Assembly: GCA_046732465.1 (NCBI GenBank)
Contig: JBKPND010000007.1
Coordinates: forward strand, 1-18,116
From: DASUPK01 sp046732465
GTDB lineage: Bacteria > Actinomycetota > Thermoleophilia > Solirubrobacterales > 70-9
Length of the DNA stretch: 18,116 nt
Direction: 5' to 3'
This document shows positions 1 to 7,776 of the stretch, piece by piece. Under the pieces are notes generated by a model that was not told where the DNA came from, did no database searches, and was given only the letters and a program-made list of their open reading frames with translations. Made by a program: the position numbers and the translations under genes. Within the stretch, counting starts at the first letter, position 1. Each line of letters opens with the position of its first letter.

Positions 1-507
1 GACCTGGAACTCCGAGCGGGTCAGGTTGGTCGGCTCGCCACGGATCGTGACCAGGTGACGGGCGAGGTCGATCAAGACCGGACCGGCCTGGATCTCGGCG
101 CCCTCCTTGCCGTCCGAGCGGTCGAGCTCCCGGCGGCGCAGTTGCGCCCTCACCCTGCCGAGCAGCTCGCGAACGGAGAACGGCTTGGTGACATAGTCGT
201 CGGCGCCGACCTCGAGTCCGACCACCTTGTCGACCTCCGCGTCCTTCGCGGTCAGCAGGATGATCGGCACGGGGCTGTGAGCGCGAACCTCCCGGCAGAG
301 GTCGAGCCCGCTCTTCCCCGGCATCATGATGTCGAGGATCAACAGGTCGAAGGAGTCGTCGGAGATCTGCCCCTCCGCCTCCTCGCCGTTCGCCGCGAGC
401 GTCACCTCGAAGCCCTCCTGCTCGAGGGCATAGCCCACCGACTCCCGCACGGAGAGCTCGTCGTCCACGACCAGGATGCGATTCGCTGTGGTTGGCGTCT
501 GATTCAT
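1..507 (-). CDS. OmpR/PhoB-family response regulator, 3' end missing
   Basis: DNA-binding response regulator, the output partner of the histidine kinase just upstream. I translated 169 residues before the window ends. The receiver domain covers about residues 10-125: acidic pair D15-D16, phosphoacceptor D59 in the motif LDIMMPG, conserved T86 and K108 in the motif VTKPF. Residues from about 140 start the winged-helix DNA-binding domain (ending ...TRSEFQV), which is cut by the window edge; a full protein would be about 230 residues. The ATG lies at 507-505 and overlaps the kinase stop codon in an ATGA junction, so translation is probably coupled. Kinase-before-regulator order is the less common arrangement for this family. 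The regulated genes cannot be told from the sequence. Confidence 0.93.
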   Translation of the reverse strand, partial: MNQTPTTANRILVVDDELSVRESVGYALEQEGFEVTLAANGEEAEGQISDDSFDLLILDIMMPGKSGLDLCREVRAHSPVPIILLTAKDAEVDKVVGLEVGADDYVTKPFSVRELLGRVRAQLRRRELDRSDGKEGAEIQAGPVLIDLARHLVTIRGEPTNLTRSEFQV

Positions 508-2237
508 GCCACCGGCGTCGGTGTCGGCTTCGCGGCCCGCAGTCGCACCCAGAAGGTGCTGCCCACCCCGGGCTCGGAGCGGAGGCCGATCTCGCCCCCC
601 ATCACGTCCACCATCCGCTTGGCGATCGAGAGACCGAGCCCGAAGCCGTCGCCCTCGAGGATGCCCGAGCCGCGGTAGAAGCGGTCGAAGACCCGACTCT
701 GCTCGTCGGGCGGGATTCCCTTCCCTGTGTCCTGTACCTCGATCGTCACGCTGTCCTCCGCCCCGCGAGAGGCGCGAAGGGTAACCGTGCCCGGCGCGGG
801 CGTGTACGCGCAGGCGTTCGAGAGCAGCCCGATCATCACCTGGCGGAGCAGCACCGGGTCCCCCTCGGCGACGAGATCCGGCTGGATCTCCTCGCGGAGC
901 TCCACTCCGTCGGGGTTCTCGACGGCCTCCAGGGCCTCCTCCGCCGCGACCGTCACGTCAACGACCTGGGTCGGATCGCGCTCGCCCGCGGCCTCGACGC
1001 GCGCGAGCATGAGCAGCGACTGCGTCAGGCGAGTCATCCTGTCGGCGTCGATGGCGAGCCTCGCCAGGAATCGGTCCCGAGCCTCGGGATCGTCCTTGGC
1101 CCCGCCGCGCAGGACCTCGATGCCGCTCATGATCCCCGCCAGCGGGTTGCGCAGCTCGTGCGCCGCGTTCGAGACGAACTCGGCCTCTGCCTGCTCGCGC
1201 TTGAGCTCCTCGGTGCGATCGCGGACGACCAGCAGCACCGCCTGCTCGGCGGGCACCCGCCGAGCCTGCACGCCGTAGAGGCGCCCCTCGATCGAGAGGA
1301 CCGGAATCTCGTCCGCACCCAGCTCGGCGGCGCGCCGCAGCGATGGGATGAGTGCGGGAGCGGGCCTGCCGTTCCGAACCAGCCGGCCGGCGGCCGGGTT
1401 GGTGAAGCGCACCTGCCCGTCCTCGCCGGCGACGATCACCGCCTCGGTCAGGCCGTCGAACACGGCGGAGAGGCGGTCGCGCTCGGTGGCGAGCATGTCG
1501 AACGTCCGGCGGAGCTCCCGGCGCATCGTGTCGAGCGCTCGGGTGAGGTCGCCGACCTCATCCCCGCCGCCAGGCGGCAATGGCGCCTCGAAGTCACCGG
1601 CGGCCATCCGCTCGGCGGAATTAGCCAGTCGCCGGATCCTGATCGCGATCAGGGAGGAGGCGAGGAAGCCCACCAGGATGCCGATGGCGATCGCGATCAA
1701 GAGCGCCCGCAGGCGATCCCCGCGAAGCTCATCGAACGCGTGGGTCAGGGCGGGCGGAGGCTCGGCGCTGACGATCACCGCCCCGCGCACCGGCACCTTG
1801 CCGCTGCCGAAGATCGGGGCCGCCGAGATCGTGACGTTGTGGGGCAGGCTCGCCTTGTAGCGGCGGCCGTCGAGAGCGACGTGAAGGGCCTCCGGCCTCT
1901 GTGGCAGGGTGTCGAGGCTGGCGAAGCTCTGGCCCGGTGCGAAGGGGTGTCCGTGGCGGTTCAGCGCCCAGGCCGTGAAGGTCGTGGTGTCCGCCTGCGC
2001 CAGCACGTTGGCCGCGTGGAGCTTGTCGACTCGGCCGAGGTCGTCCGCGAGGCTGGCCGTCTTCCCAACGGCCAGGTCCTCCGACTCGCTCTGCAGGGTG
2101 CGGCCGGAGGAGTCGTCCACGAAGACGTAGACGGCGGCCGCCGTGATCAGGCTGACCAGCGCGAAGGCAGCGCCGAGCCAGAGCCGCATCGGGATCCGGC
2201 GGCCTCTCTCCCCACCCCTTGAACTCCTCTCAGCCAT
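504..2237 (-). CDS. Membrane sensor histidine kinase (HAMP-PAS-HisKA-HATPase)
   Basis: Autophosphorylating sensor kinase, 577 residues, predicted in the cytoplasmic membrane. A first membrane helix spans about residues 18-40, followed by an extracytoplasmic sensing region of about 135 residues, a second helix at about 176-199, a HAMP linker to about 250 and a PAS-like domain at about 255-345. The HisKA H-box has H360 in AAHELRNPL. The ATPase domain has N474 in the N-box, DTGKGI at 503-508 and GFGLGL at 531-536. All catalytic motifs are present, so it should be active. The architecture resembles PhoR-like kinases, but the outer domain is not one I recognise and the ligand is unknown. It starts 24 bp after holB and has no clear ribosome site; an internal ATG at codon 17, preceded by a GGGGAGAGAGG stretch, is an alternative start. 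Confidence 0.93.
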   Translation of the reverse strand: MAERSSRGGERGRRIPMRLWLGAAFALVSLITAAAVYVFVDDSSGRTLQSESEDLAVGKTASLADDLGRVDKLHAANVLAQADTTTFTAWALNRHGHPFAPGQSFASLDTLPQRPEALHVALDGRRYKASLPHNVTISAAPIFGSGKVPVRGAVIVSAEPPPALTHAFDELRGDRLRALLIAIAIGILVGFLASSLIAIRIRRLANSAERMAAGDFEAPLPPGGGDEVGDLTRALDTMRRELRRTFDMLATERDRLSAVFDGLTEAVIVAGEDGQVRFTNPAAGRLVRNGRPAPALIPSLRRAAELGADEIPVLSIEGRLYGVQARRVPAEQAVLLVVRDRTEELKREQAEAEFVSNAAHELRNPLAGIMSGIEVLRGGAKDDPEARDRFLARLAIDADRMTRLTQSLLMLARVEAAGERDPTQVVDVTVAAEEALEAVENPDGVELREEIQPDLVAEGDPVLLRQVMIGLLSNACAYTPAPGTVTLRASRGAEDSVTIEVQDTGKGIPPDEQSRVFDRFYRGSGILEGDGFGLGLSIAKRMVDVMGGEIGLRSEPGVGSTFWVRLRAAKPTPTPVA

Positions 2238-2261
2238 GTTGCCCAGATTGTTACCGCTTGC

Positions 2262-3365
2262 TCACACTTCGGGTGCAAGCGTCGCGCTCAGGCGAAGCCA
2301 GAGCGCCTCCAGAGCGAGCTCCTCGGAGACGTTGACCCGCAGGCGCCGGCGGGTGTCGAGGACCCACTCGACCGCCGCCCTCGCCCGGGCCGGATCGAGA
2401 CCCTCGGCATCCTCCTCCAGCTGCCGGCGCCGGTCGCTGTTGAGGACCACGTCGTCGGCCCCGGCGGCGATCGCCGCCAGGTCGCGGTACCAGGCGCAGC
2501 ACAGCGCGAGGCCCAGGTCGAGCGCCCGGGTGCGGGCGCGCCGCTCGGTGCGCCGCACCTGCTCGACGGCCTCGCGGGTGAGCTTGCCCTTGCGGCCACG
2601 CCGAGCGGTCGCCTCGGCCTCCTCCAGCAGCCGCTGCTCCTCCTCGGCGCCCGCCCGCTCGCCGGCCTCACTCGCCGCAGCCAGAAGCCCCCGCCAGGGC
2701 TCGGCGGCCGCGGACCCCGAGCGCGGGGCGCGGGCGGCCTCCTCCGCGATGGTCCGCAGTGCGGCGCCGCGCTCATCGGCGAGCAGCCGAGCGAGCTCGA
2801 CGTCGCCGCCGCTGAGGCGTGCAGCCGCGTCCGCTCCCGCCTCGCCTCCCAGTGTCTCGAGCACGGCATCCGGCGCCAAGGGGCCGAACTCGATCGGGGC
2901 GCAGCGCGAGAGGATCGTCTCGGCGAGTTGCTCGGGCTCGGAGCAGATCAGGATCAGATGCGCGAAGGGCGCCGGCTCCTCGAGGGTCTTCAGGAGGGCG
3001 TTCTGGCTCTCGTCGCGCAGGTCCTCGGCTTCCTCGATCACGAACACCCGGCGGCTTCCCTCGGCCGGACTGAGGCTCGCGGCGCGGATCACCTGCTCGC
3101 GAACGTCCTCGACCAGGTGCTGGGCGCCGGGCGGCCGCAGCCAGACGAGGTCCGGGTGCGGCGAGGGATCGAGCAGCGCCCGGCGACGGGCGTCATCCGG
3201 ATCGGCGACGCCCTCGGCGAGCAGCTCGGCGGCGAACGCGCGGGCGGCGGCCGCCTTGCCCGAGCCCCGGGGACCGCGGAAGAGATAGGCGTGGCCGGGC
3301 GCCGTCAGGGCGGCGGTCAGGGCGAAGGCCGCCCGGGGCTGGTGCCTGGTCGCCTCAGCGATCAT
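2262..3365 (-). CDS. holB: DNA polymerase III delta' subunit (clamp loader)
   Basis: Clamp-loader subunit that helps open and place the beta sliding clamp on primed DNA; 367 residues. The N-terminal AAA+ module shows a P-loop-like GPRGSGKA at 31-38, the Walker B-like stretch VFVIEEAEDL at 107-116, the delta'/gamma-family motif NALLKTLEEP at 122-131 and the SRC arginine-finger motif at 153-155. The rest is an alpha-helical collar region. Unlike E. coli delta', the region after the P-loop (about 50-70) has no cysteines, so the four-cysteine zinc module is absent. It overlaps tmk by 4 bp (ATGA) and sits in the tmk-holB order typical of actinobacteria. The GTPase-like P-loop lacks the usual Ser/Thr after Lys, so nucleotide hydrolysis is doubtful, as in other delta' proteins. 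Confidence 0.93.
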   Translation of the reverse strand: MIAEATRHQPRAAFALTAALTAPGHAYLFRGPRGSGKAAAARAFAAELLAEGVADPDDARRRALLDPSPHPDLVWLRPPGAQHLVEDVREQVIRAASLSPAEGSRRVFVIEEAEDLRDESQNALLKTLEEPAPFAHLILICSEPEQLAETILSRCAPIEFGPLAPDAVLETLGGEAGADAAARLSGGDVELARLLADERGAALRTIAEEAARAPRSGSAAAEPWRGLLAAASEAGERAGAEEEQRLLEEAEATARRGRKGKLTREAVEQVRRTERRARTRALDLGLALCCAWYRDLAAIAAGADDVVLNSDRRRQLEEDAEGLDPARARAAVEWVLDTRRRLRVNVSEELALEALWLRLSATLAPEV

Positions 3366-3958
3366 GCGCGCACCCCGCGCACCTCGGCCAGCACCGCCTC
3401 GTGCACGGCCTCCCGGTCGCCCTCGGCTTCCACGACCCTCACCCGCTCGGGGTGCCGGCGGGCGACCTCGTCGTAGCCCTCGGCCACCAGCCGCTGCAGC
3501 TCGATTCCCTCGCCCTCGAAGCGATCGGCCTTGCGCCTGCCGATCCGGGTCGCCGCTCGCTCCGGATCGATGCGAAGCAGAATGGTCAGGTCCGGCCAGA
3601 CGCCGCCGGTGGCGAGATCGCAGATCTCCTCGACCCGCTCGGCCCCGAGCCCCCTCGCGGTGCCCTGGTAGGCGACGCTCGAGTCGCTGAAGCGGTCGCA
3701 GACCACGTCCTGTCCTCGCTCCTGAGCCGGCCCGATCACCTGAGCGACGAGCTCCGCCCGGGCGGCGCAGAAGAGCAACAGCTCGGACAGCGGTCCGAGC
3801 TCGAGAGCAGGGTCCTTGAGTAGGTCGCGGATCCGCTCGCCGGTCTTGGTGCCCCCAGGCTCGCGCACCAGCACGACCTCCCCGCCGAGCGCGGCGGCGA
3901 GCAGCTTGGCCTGGCTCGTCTTGCCGGAGCCATCGATTCCCTCGAGAGAGATGAACAT
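3362..3958 (-). CDS. tmk: Thymidylate kinase (dTMP kinase)
   Basis: Phosphorylates dTMP to dTDP with ATP, the step that commits thymidylate to dTTP and DNA synthesis; cytoplasmic. The 198 residues match the usual size. Visible motifs are the P-loop GIDGSGKT at 7-14, the substrate-binding REPGG at 32-36, the DRF motif at 88-90 followed by DSSVAYQG, and an arginine-rich LID segment around 138-148 (RIGRRKADRFE). The ATG overlaps nothing upstream. A TAGCCT hexamer at 3973-3968 lies 9 nt before the ATG and no Shine-Dalgarno is visible, so a very short or absent leader is likely. First gene of the tmk-holB-kinase-regulator run; topA lies upstream on the same strand, separated by the small plus-strand gene. 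Confidence 0.96.
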   Translation of the reverse strand: MFISLEGIDGSGKTSQAKLLAAALGGEVVLVREPGGTKTGERIRDLLKDPALELGPLSELLLFCAARAELVAQVIGPAQERGQDVVCDRFSDSSVAYQGTARGLGAERVEEICDLATGGVWPDLTILLRIDPERAATRIGRRKADRFEGEGIELQRLVAEGYDEVARRHPERVRVVEAEGDREAVHEAVLAEVRGVRA

Positions 3959-4090
3959 CGGTGACCCAGGCTAACCCGAGCCACGACCGGGACTCCAGTG
4001 CGCTCGCGGAACTACCTGCATTCCGCGTTTATTTCCAGGCATCGGATGGGTAGCGGGGGGGCAGCAACGACACGGATGAGAGGAGTGGGA

Positions 4091-4219
4091 ATGCTGGAAA
4101 CACCAGAGGCACCTGAGGCACCTGAGGAACCAGAGACCGACACCGGCACCGAGGAAGGTGGCGGCGACGAAGGCGGTCAGGAGGGCGACGAGGGCGGAGG
4201 CGGCGAGGAGAGCGCCTGA
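4091..4219 (+). CDS. Small highly acidic low-complexity protein, unknown function
   Basis: Predicted 42-residue protein that I do not recognise. The first half is a Pro-Glu-Ala-Thr run starting MLETPEAPEAPEEPETDTGT; the second half is Gly, Glu and Asp only, apart from Gln and the final SA. It has no Lys, Arg, Cys or aromatic residue, so it is strongly anionic and probably disordered. Support for it being real: AGGAG at 4081-4085 lies 5 nt before the ATG, the strongest ribosome site in the window apart from nrdJ, and a strong intrinsic terminator follows the stop by about 27 bp. An upstream in-frame start at 3998 is possible but has no ribosome site. The proline part is encoded by three 9-bp tandem repeats (4106-4132). 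It is transcribed against topA and away from tmk. Confidence 0.6.
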   Translation: MLETPEAPEAPEEPETDTGTEEGGGDEGGQEGDEGGGGEESA

Positions 4220-4246
4220 CCGACCGAAACATCACGTGTGAAGTTG

Positions 4247-4278
4247 AAGGGCGGTCCCTCCGGGGGCCGCCCTTTCTT
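4247..4278 (+). terminator. Intrinsic terminator after the small acidic gene
   Basis: A 12-bp stem (4247-4258 with 4263-4274, one G-T pair) closes on a TCCG tetraloop, a member of the very stable C(UNCG)G class, and is followed by TTTCTT. The arms are AAGGGCGG and CCGCCCTT plus four inner pairs. The T-rich tail is on the plus strand, so it terminates the small gene; it may also block antisense transcription into topA. On the minus strand the tail is weak. Confidence 0.85.
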
Positions 4279-4305
4279 CGCCAGGTCCTGACGCGTCCGG
4301 CTGCG

Positions 4306-6711
4306 CTAGGTCTTCGGCTTGGCCTTGGAGCGACCAGGCGAGCGTGAGCCGTTCCTGGCCCGCGCGCCGGACCCGTTCTTGGCCCGCTTCACCTTCGTCG
4401 CCGAGGCCTGGCCGGCGATCTTCTCGGCCTCCTCGACGGCCTCCGCGGCATCGGCGCCGGGGGCGCCGTCCTTCTCCGCGGCCTCCTTGGCCGCCTTCGC
4501 CTTCTCGCGCTCCTCGCGGCGGCGCTTCATCTCAGCCATCGAGGGGCACTCGTCGTTCAGGCAGAGCTTCCAGGGGCGGCCCCGCCAGGGGATCACCTGC
4601 AGGCGCGGCGTGCGGCCACAGACGGAGCAGACCTCTTCGATCTTGTAGAGGCCACGCACCCGCTGGGGCAGCGGGAATGTCTGGTCGCAGGAGTCGGGAG
4701 AGTCGGGGTTGTCCCCGTCCCAGCCCTGGCAGCCGACGAAGCGCTTGCCGGACTTGCGCGCCTTGATGATCCGCAGCATGTTGGGGGAGCCGTCCTCTTG
4801 CTTGCGGCCGGCCTCCTGGCAGACGATGCAGGGGCCGAGGATCCGGTCCTGGTCCATCCCGGCCCAGACCTCGCGGGCGAACTTCCGCCATTTGGCGTCC
4901 TCGTCCTCCGTCTTCACGTCGTCGCCCATCTCGTCGAACGCCGAGCGCAGCATGTCGCGGCTGTCCTTCAGCACGTCGTCCTTCGTCATGTCGCCGGCGG
5001 CGATCTGGTCCATCTCCGCCTCCATCTCGGCGGTCATGTCGGGGGTCGCCATGCGCGGCACGTAGTGCTCGAAGGCCTTCGACATCGCGATCCCGGTCTC
5101 CGAGGGCTCCGGCGGGTTGCCGAAGACGTAGCCGCGGTCATAGAGCTTCTGGATGATGTCGGCGCGCGTCGCCTTCGTGCCCAGGCCTCGCTCCTCCATC
5201 ATCTCGATCAGCTTGCCCTGGCTGATCCGGGGCGGCGGCGGAGTCTCCTTGCCCTCGATCTCGACGCCCTCGAGGTCGAGCGTCTGGCCCTCCTCGAGCT
5301 TCGGGATCTCGGTGTCGGCCGAGCGCGCGTAGGTGTAGATCGCCGCGAAGCCCGGATCGAGCACGACCGAGCCGCGGACGAAATAGGTCTCCCCTGACTC
5401 GGCACCCTCGCGACCCTTCGCGGTCTCGATGTTCGCGCGGGTCGACTCGCTGATCATCGGCGGCGAGAAGGTCGCCAGAAAGCGGCGGGCGACGAGCTCG
5501 TAGACCCTGCGGTGTGACTCCGAACGGGCCTCGAGGCGGTGCGGGTTGACCGCCTGCGTCGGGTAGATCGGCGGATGGTCGGTGGTCTCCTTCTTGCCGC
5601 GAGTCGGCTCCAGCGAGCGGCCGTCGAGCAGGAAGTCGGCCGCCTTGAAGTCGTCGATCCCGACCAGTTGCTTGACCAGCTCCTTGGTGTCGAGGGACTT
5701 CGGGTAGACGGTGTTGTCGGTCCGCGGGTAGGAGATGTAGCCGTCCATGTAGAGGTCCTCGGCGATCCGCATCGCGCGGGAGGGCGTGATGCCGAGCCGG
5801 CTGGAGACGTCCGTGGTGAAGGCGGTGGTGTTGAGAGGCGTCGGCGGCTTGCGGGTGTTCTTCCGCGCCGTGATCTCCTGGACCGTGCCGGGCGACTTCG
5901 AGTTCTCGACCGCCGCCTTGGCCTCCGCCTCGTCCCAGAACTTGTCGGTGGCGTGCTCGGCGACGAAGCTGCCCTCCGGGTGCGCGAAGGCGGCCGTGAC
6001 CTCCCAGAAGGGCTCGGGCTCGTGGGCGCGCCGCTCGAGCTCGCGCTGCACGATCAAACCGAGGGTTGGGCTCTGCACGCGGCCGACGGAGAGGAAGTTG
6101 GAGCCGAAGCGCCGGGTCGCCATCGAGACGGCGCGGGTAAGCGTCGCCCCCCAGATCAGGTCCATGTCCTGACGCGCGGCGCCGGCGTTGGCGAGCGGGT
6201 AGGAGAGCTCGTCGAGATTGGAGAACGCCCGCTCGATCTCGTCCTTCGTGAGCGCGGAATAGCGTGCCCGCTTCACGGCCGAGCCCGAGGCTCCGCCGTT
6301 TCCCCCGTTCGTCTCGAGCGTCGCGAGCTGCGGATTCGAGTCGAGAACCTCCTGGAGCGCCTCGAGGCCGATCAATTCGCCCTCGCGGTCGAAGTCCGTC
6401 GCGATCACGATGTCGTCGGCGTCCTTGGCGACCTTCTTCAGCGCGCGGACGACGTTCTTGTCGGTCGGCTCCTTGATCAGCTCGGCGTCGATCAGGTCGC
6501 GGGGATTGGTCTGCTGCCAGTTGTTGTAGGTCTCGGGGAAGGCGGGATTGAGCACGTGGCCCTTCAGCCCGATGGTCATCTGCTCACCGGAGTCGTCCGA
6601 CCACGTGTAGAACGGCGTCTTGTAGGACGCGCCCTCGGTGGCGGTCCCGCCGCTCAGGATCTCCGCGATCTTCTTCGCGCTGTTGTTCTTCTCAGTGACG
6701 ATCAGTCGCAT
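4306..6711 (-). CDS. topA: Type IA DNA topoisomerase I, archaeal-type
   Basis: Relaxes negatively supercoiled DNA by single-strand passage; 801 residues. The TOPRIM domain carries E7 (IVTEK) and D106/D108/E110 in IATDFDREGELIG. The catalytic tyrosine is Y328 in YISYPRTDN, and the strand-binding motif FLSVGRVQSPTLGLIV spans 206-221. The C-terminus has two four-cysteine zinc ribbons (C628, C631, C661, C675; and C695, C698, C717, C722), then a Lys/Ala-rich basic tail from about 727. The N-terminal wording (GHVLNPAFPETYNNW, ATDFDREGELIG) is that of archaeal TopA and differs from the bacterial actinobacterial form (ATDGDREGEAIAWH). It occupies the place where actinobacteria usually keep topA, next to tmk-holB. 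No Shine-Dalgarno; TACCGT at 6728-6723, 11 nt before the ATG, would give a leader of a few bases. Confidence 0.93.
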   Translation of the reverse strand: MRLIVTEKNNSAKKIAEILSGGTATEGASYKTPFYTWSDDSGEQMTIGLKGHVLNPAFPETYNNWQQTNPRDLIDAELIKEPTDKNVVRALKKVAKDADDIVIATDFDREGELIGLEALQEVLDSNPQLATLETNGGNGGASGSAVKRARYSALTKDEIERAFSNLDELSYPLANAGAARQDMDLIWGATLTRAVSMATRRFGSNFLSVGRVQSPTLGLIVQRELERRAHEPEPFWEVTAAFAHPEGSFVAEHATDKFWDEAEAKAAVENSKSPGTVQEITARKNTRKPPTPLNTTAFTTDVSSRLGITPSRAMRIAEDLYMDGYISYPRTDNTVYPKSLDTKELVKQLVGIDDFKAADFLLDGRSLEPTRGKKETTDHPPIYPTQAVNPHRLEARSESHRRVYELVARRFLATFSPPMISESTRANIETAKGREGAESGETYFVRGSVVLDPGFAAIYTYARSADTEIPKLEEGQTLDLEGVEIEGKETPPPPRISQGKLIEMMEERGLGTKATRADIIQKLYDRGYVFGNPPEPSETGIAMSKAFEHYVPRMATPDMTAEMEAEMDQIAAGDMTKDDVLKDSRDMLRSAFDEMGDDVKTEDEDAKWRKFAREVWAGMDQDRILGPCIVCQEAGRKQEDGSPNMLRIIKARKSGKRFVGCQGWDGDNPDSPDSCDQTFPLPQRVRGLYKIEEVCSVCGRTPRLQVIPWRGRPWKLCLNDECPSMAEMKRRREEREKAKAAKEAAEKDGAPGADAAEAVEEAEKIAGQASATKVKRAKNGSGARARNGSRSPGRSKAKPKT

Positions 6712-6803
6712 ATCGGCTATCCACGGTAGCCCCGACCCAAGATGTGCCCCCCTGGTGCTACGTCAGAATGGGTCGCTGAGGTCGGCGAGCGTAGCAGGGG
6801 CCT

Positions 6804-6809
6804 TACGCT
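6804..6809 (+). promoter_or_regulatory. Probable -10 box of the epimerase gene, leaderless
   Basis: TACGCT ends 6 nt before the GTG start codon, so transcription should begin at or next to the start codon. No clear -35 element is visible and no Shine-Dalgarno lies at a usable distance (AGGGG is 15 nt upstream). Confidence 0.55.
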
Positions 6810-6815
6810 GCTCCC

Positions 6816-7766
6816 GTGAAATCGCTTGTCACCGGGGGCGCGGGGTTCATCGGCTCGCACCTGGTCGATGCTTTAGCCGCGCGCGGCGACGACCTGCTCG
6901 TGATCGACGATTTCTCGAGCGGCAGGCGGGAGAACCTGGCCGACGCGCTGGCGGCCGGAGTTGACGTCGCCGAGCTCGATGTGGCCGACGCGGAGGCGGT
7001 TTTCGACGCGGTCGGCGCCTTTCGGCCGCAGAGCGTCTTCCACCTCGCGGCGCAGATCGACGTGCGCCGCTCGATGGCCGACCCGGGCTTCGACGCCCGG
7101 CTGAACGTGGCCGGCACGGTGAATGCGCTCGAGGCTGCCGTCAGGTCGGGCTCCTCGAGGTTCGTGTTCACCTCCACCGGTGGCGCTATATATGGAGAGG
7201 GAGCTGAGCGCCCCGACGAGCTCCCCTTCGCCGAGACGGCGCGCTGCGAGCCCTTCTCGGTCTACGGCCAGAGCAAGCTTGCGGCTGAAGGCTACGTCGA
7301 CCTCTACGCCCGCACCCGCGGGCTGGCGGCCACGACCCTCCGGCTCGGGAACGTCTACGGGCCGCGGCAGGACCCGGCGACCGAGGCCGGCGTCGTCGCA
7401 ATCTTCTGCGAGCTGGGAAGCGACGGGGGCCGGCCGACGGTGTTCGGCACGGGCGAGCAGACGCGGGACTACATCCACGTCGCCGACGTGGTCGCGGCGC
7501 TGATCGCCGCCGAGGCGAGCGATGACCCGGGGCCGCTCAACGTGGGCACCGGCGTGGCGACGAGCGTGCTCCAGCTCGCCGAGCTGGTCGGCAGGGCCTT
7601 CGGCCGCGACGACTTCGAGCCTCGGTTCGCGCCCCCGCGCGAGGGCGAGGTCGAGCAAACGTTCCTCGATACGAGCGCGGCGGCCGAGCGTCTCGGCTGG
7701 CGGGCCGGGCGCACGATCGAGACCGGCCTAGAGCAGACGATCGAGGCGATTCGCGAGCCTCACTAA
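6816..7766 (+). CDS. NAD-dependent sugar-nucleotide epimerase, GalE-like extended SDR
   Basis: Extended short-chain dehydrogenase/reductase of the NDP-sugar epimerase type, 316 residues, probably interconverting UDP-glucose and UDP-galactose or a similar pair for surface polysaccharide. The Rossmann motif TGGAGFIGS is at 6-14, the acidic pair DD31-32 after strand 2 suits NAD over NADP, HLAA is at 76-79, the serine/threonine stretch TSTGGAIYG at 119-127, and the catalytic pair is Y150 and K154 in YGQSK. LRLGNVYGPRQ at 175-185 and RDYIHVADV near 220 are typical of UDP-glucose 4-epimerases. It starts with GTG and probably has a leaderless mRNA. No glycosyltransferase or Leloir gene is adjacent, so the exact substrate is unknown. 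It is divergent from topA across 104 bp. Confidence 0.88.
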   Translation: MKSLVTGGAGFIGSHLVDALAARGDDLLVIDDFSSGRRENLADALAAGVDVAELDVADAEAVFDAVGAFRPQSVFHLAAQIDVRRSMADPGFDARLNVAGTVNALEAAVRSGSSRFVFTSTGGAIYGEGAERPDELPFAETARCEPFSVYGQSKLAAEGYVDLYARTRGLAATTLRLGNVYGPRQDPATEAGVVAIFCELGSDGGRPTVFGTGEQTRDYIHVADVVAALIAAEASDDPGPLNVGTGVATSVLQLAELVGRAFGRDDFEPRFAPPREGEVEQTFLDTSAAAERLGWRAGRTIETGLEQTIEAIREPH

Positions 7767-7769
7767 CCT
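7764..7769 (+). promoter_or_regulatory. Probable -10 box of the precorrin-2 dehydrogenase gene, leaderless
   Basis: TAACCT overlaps the end of the epimerase gene (stop at 7764-7766) and ends exactly 7 nt before the ATG at 7777. No Shine-Dalgarno is present. It would give the siroheme gene its own leaderless transcript although the epimerase ends only 10 bp upstream. Confidence 0.55.
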
Positions 7770-7776
7770 GCAACTC

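Noticed and set aside
492..2222. 576-residue open frame on the plus strand
   Set aside because: It is antisense to the histidine kinase, has no recognisable domain and a His/Arg/Gly-rich composition typical of GC-rich shadow frames.
5539..6729. 396-residue open frame on the plus strand
   Set aside because: Antisense to topA, whose full set of motifs fixes the coding strand.
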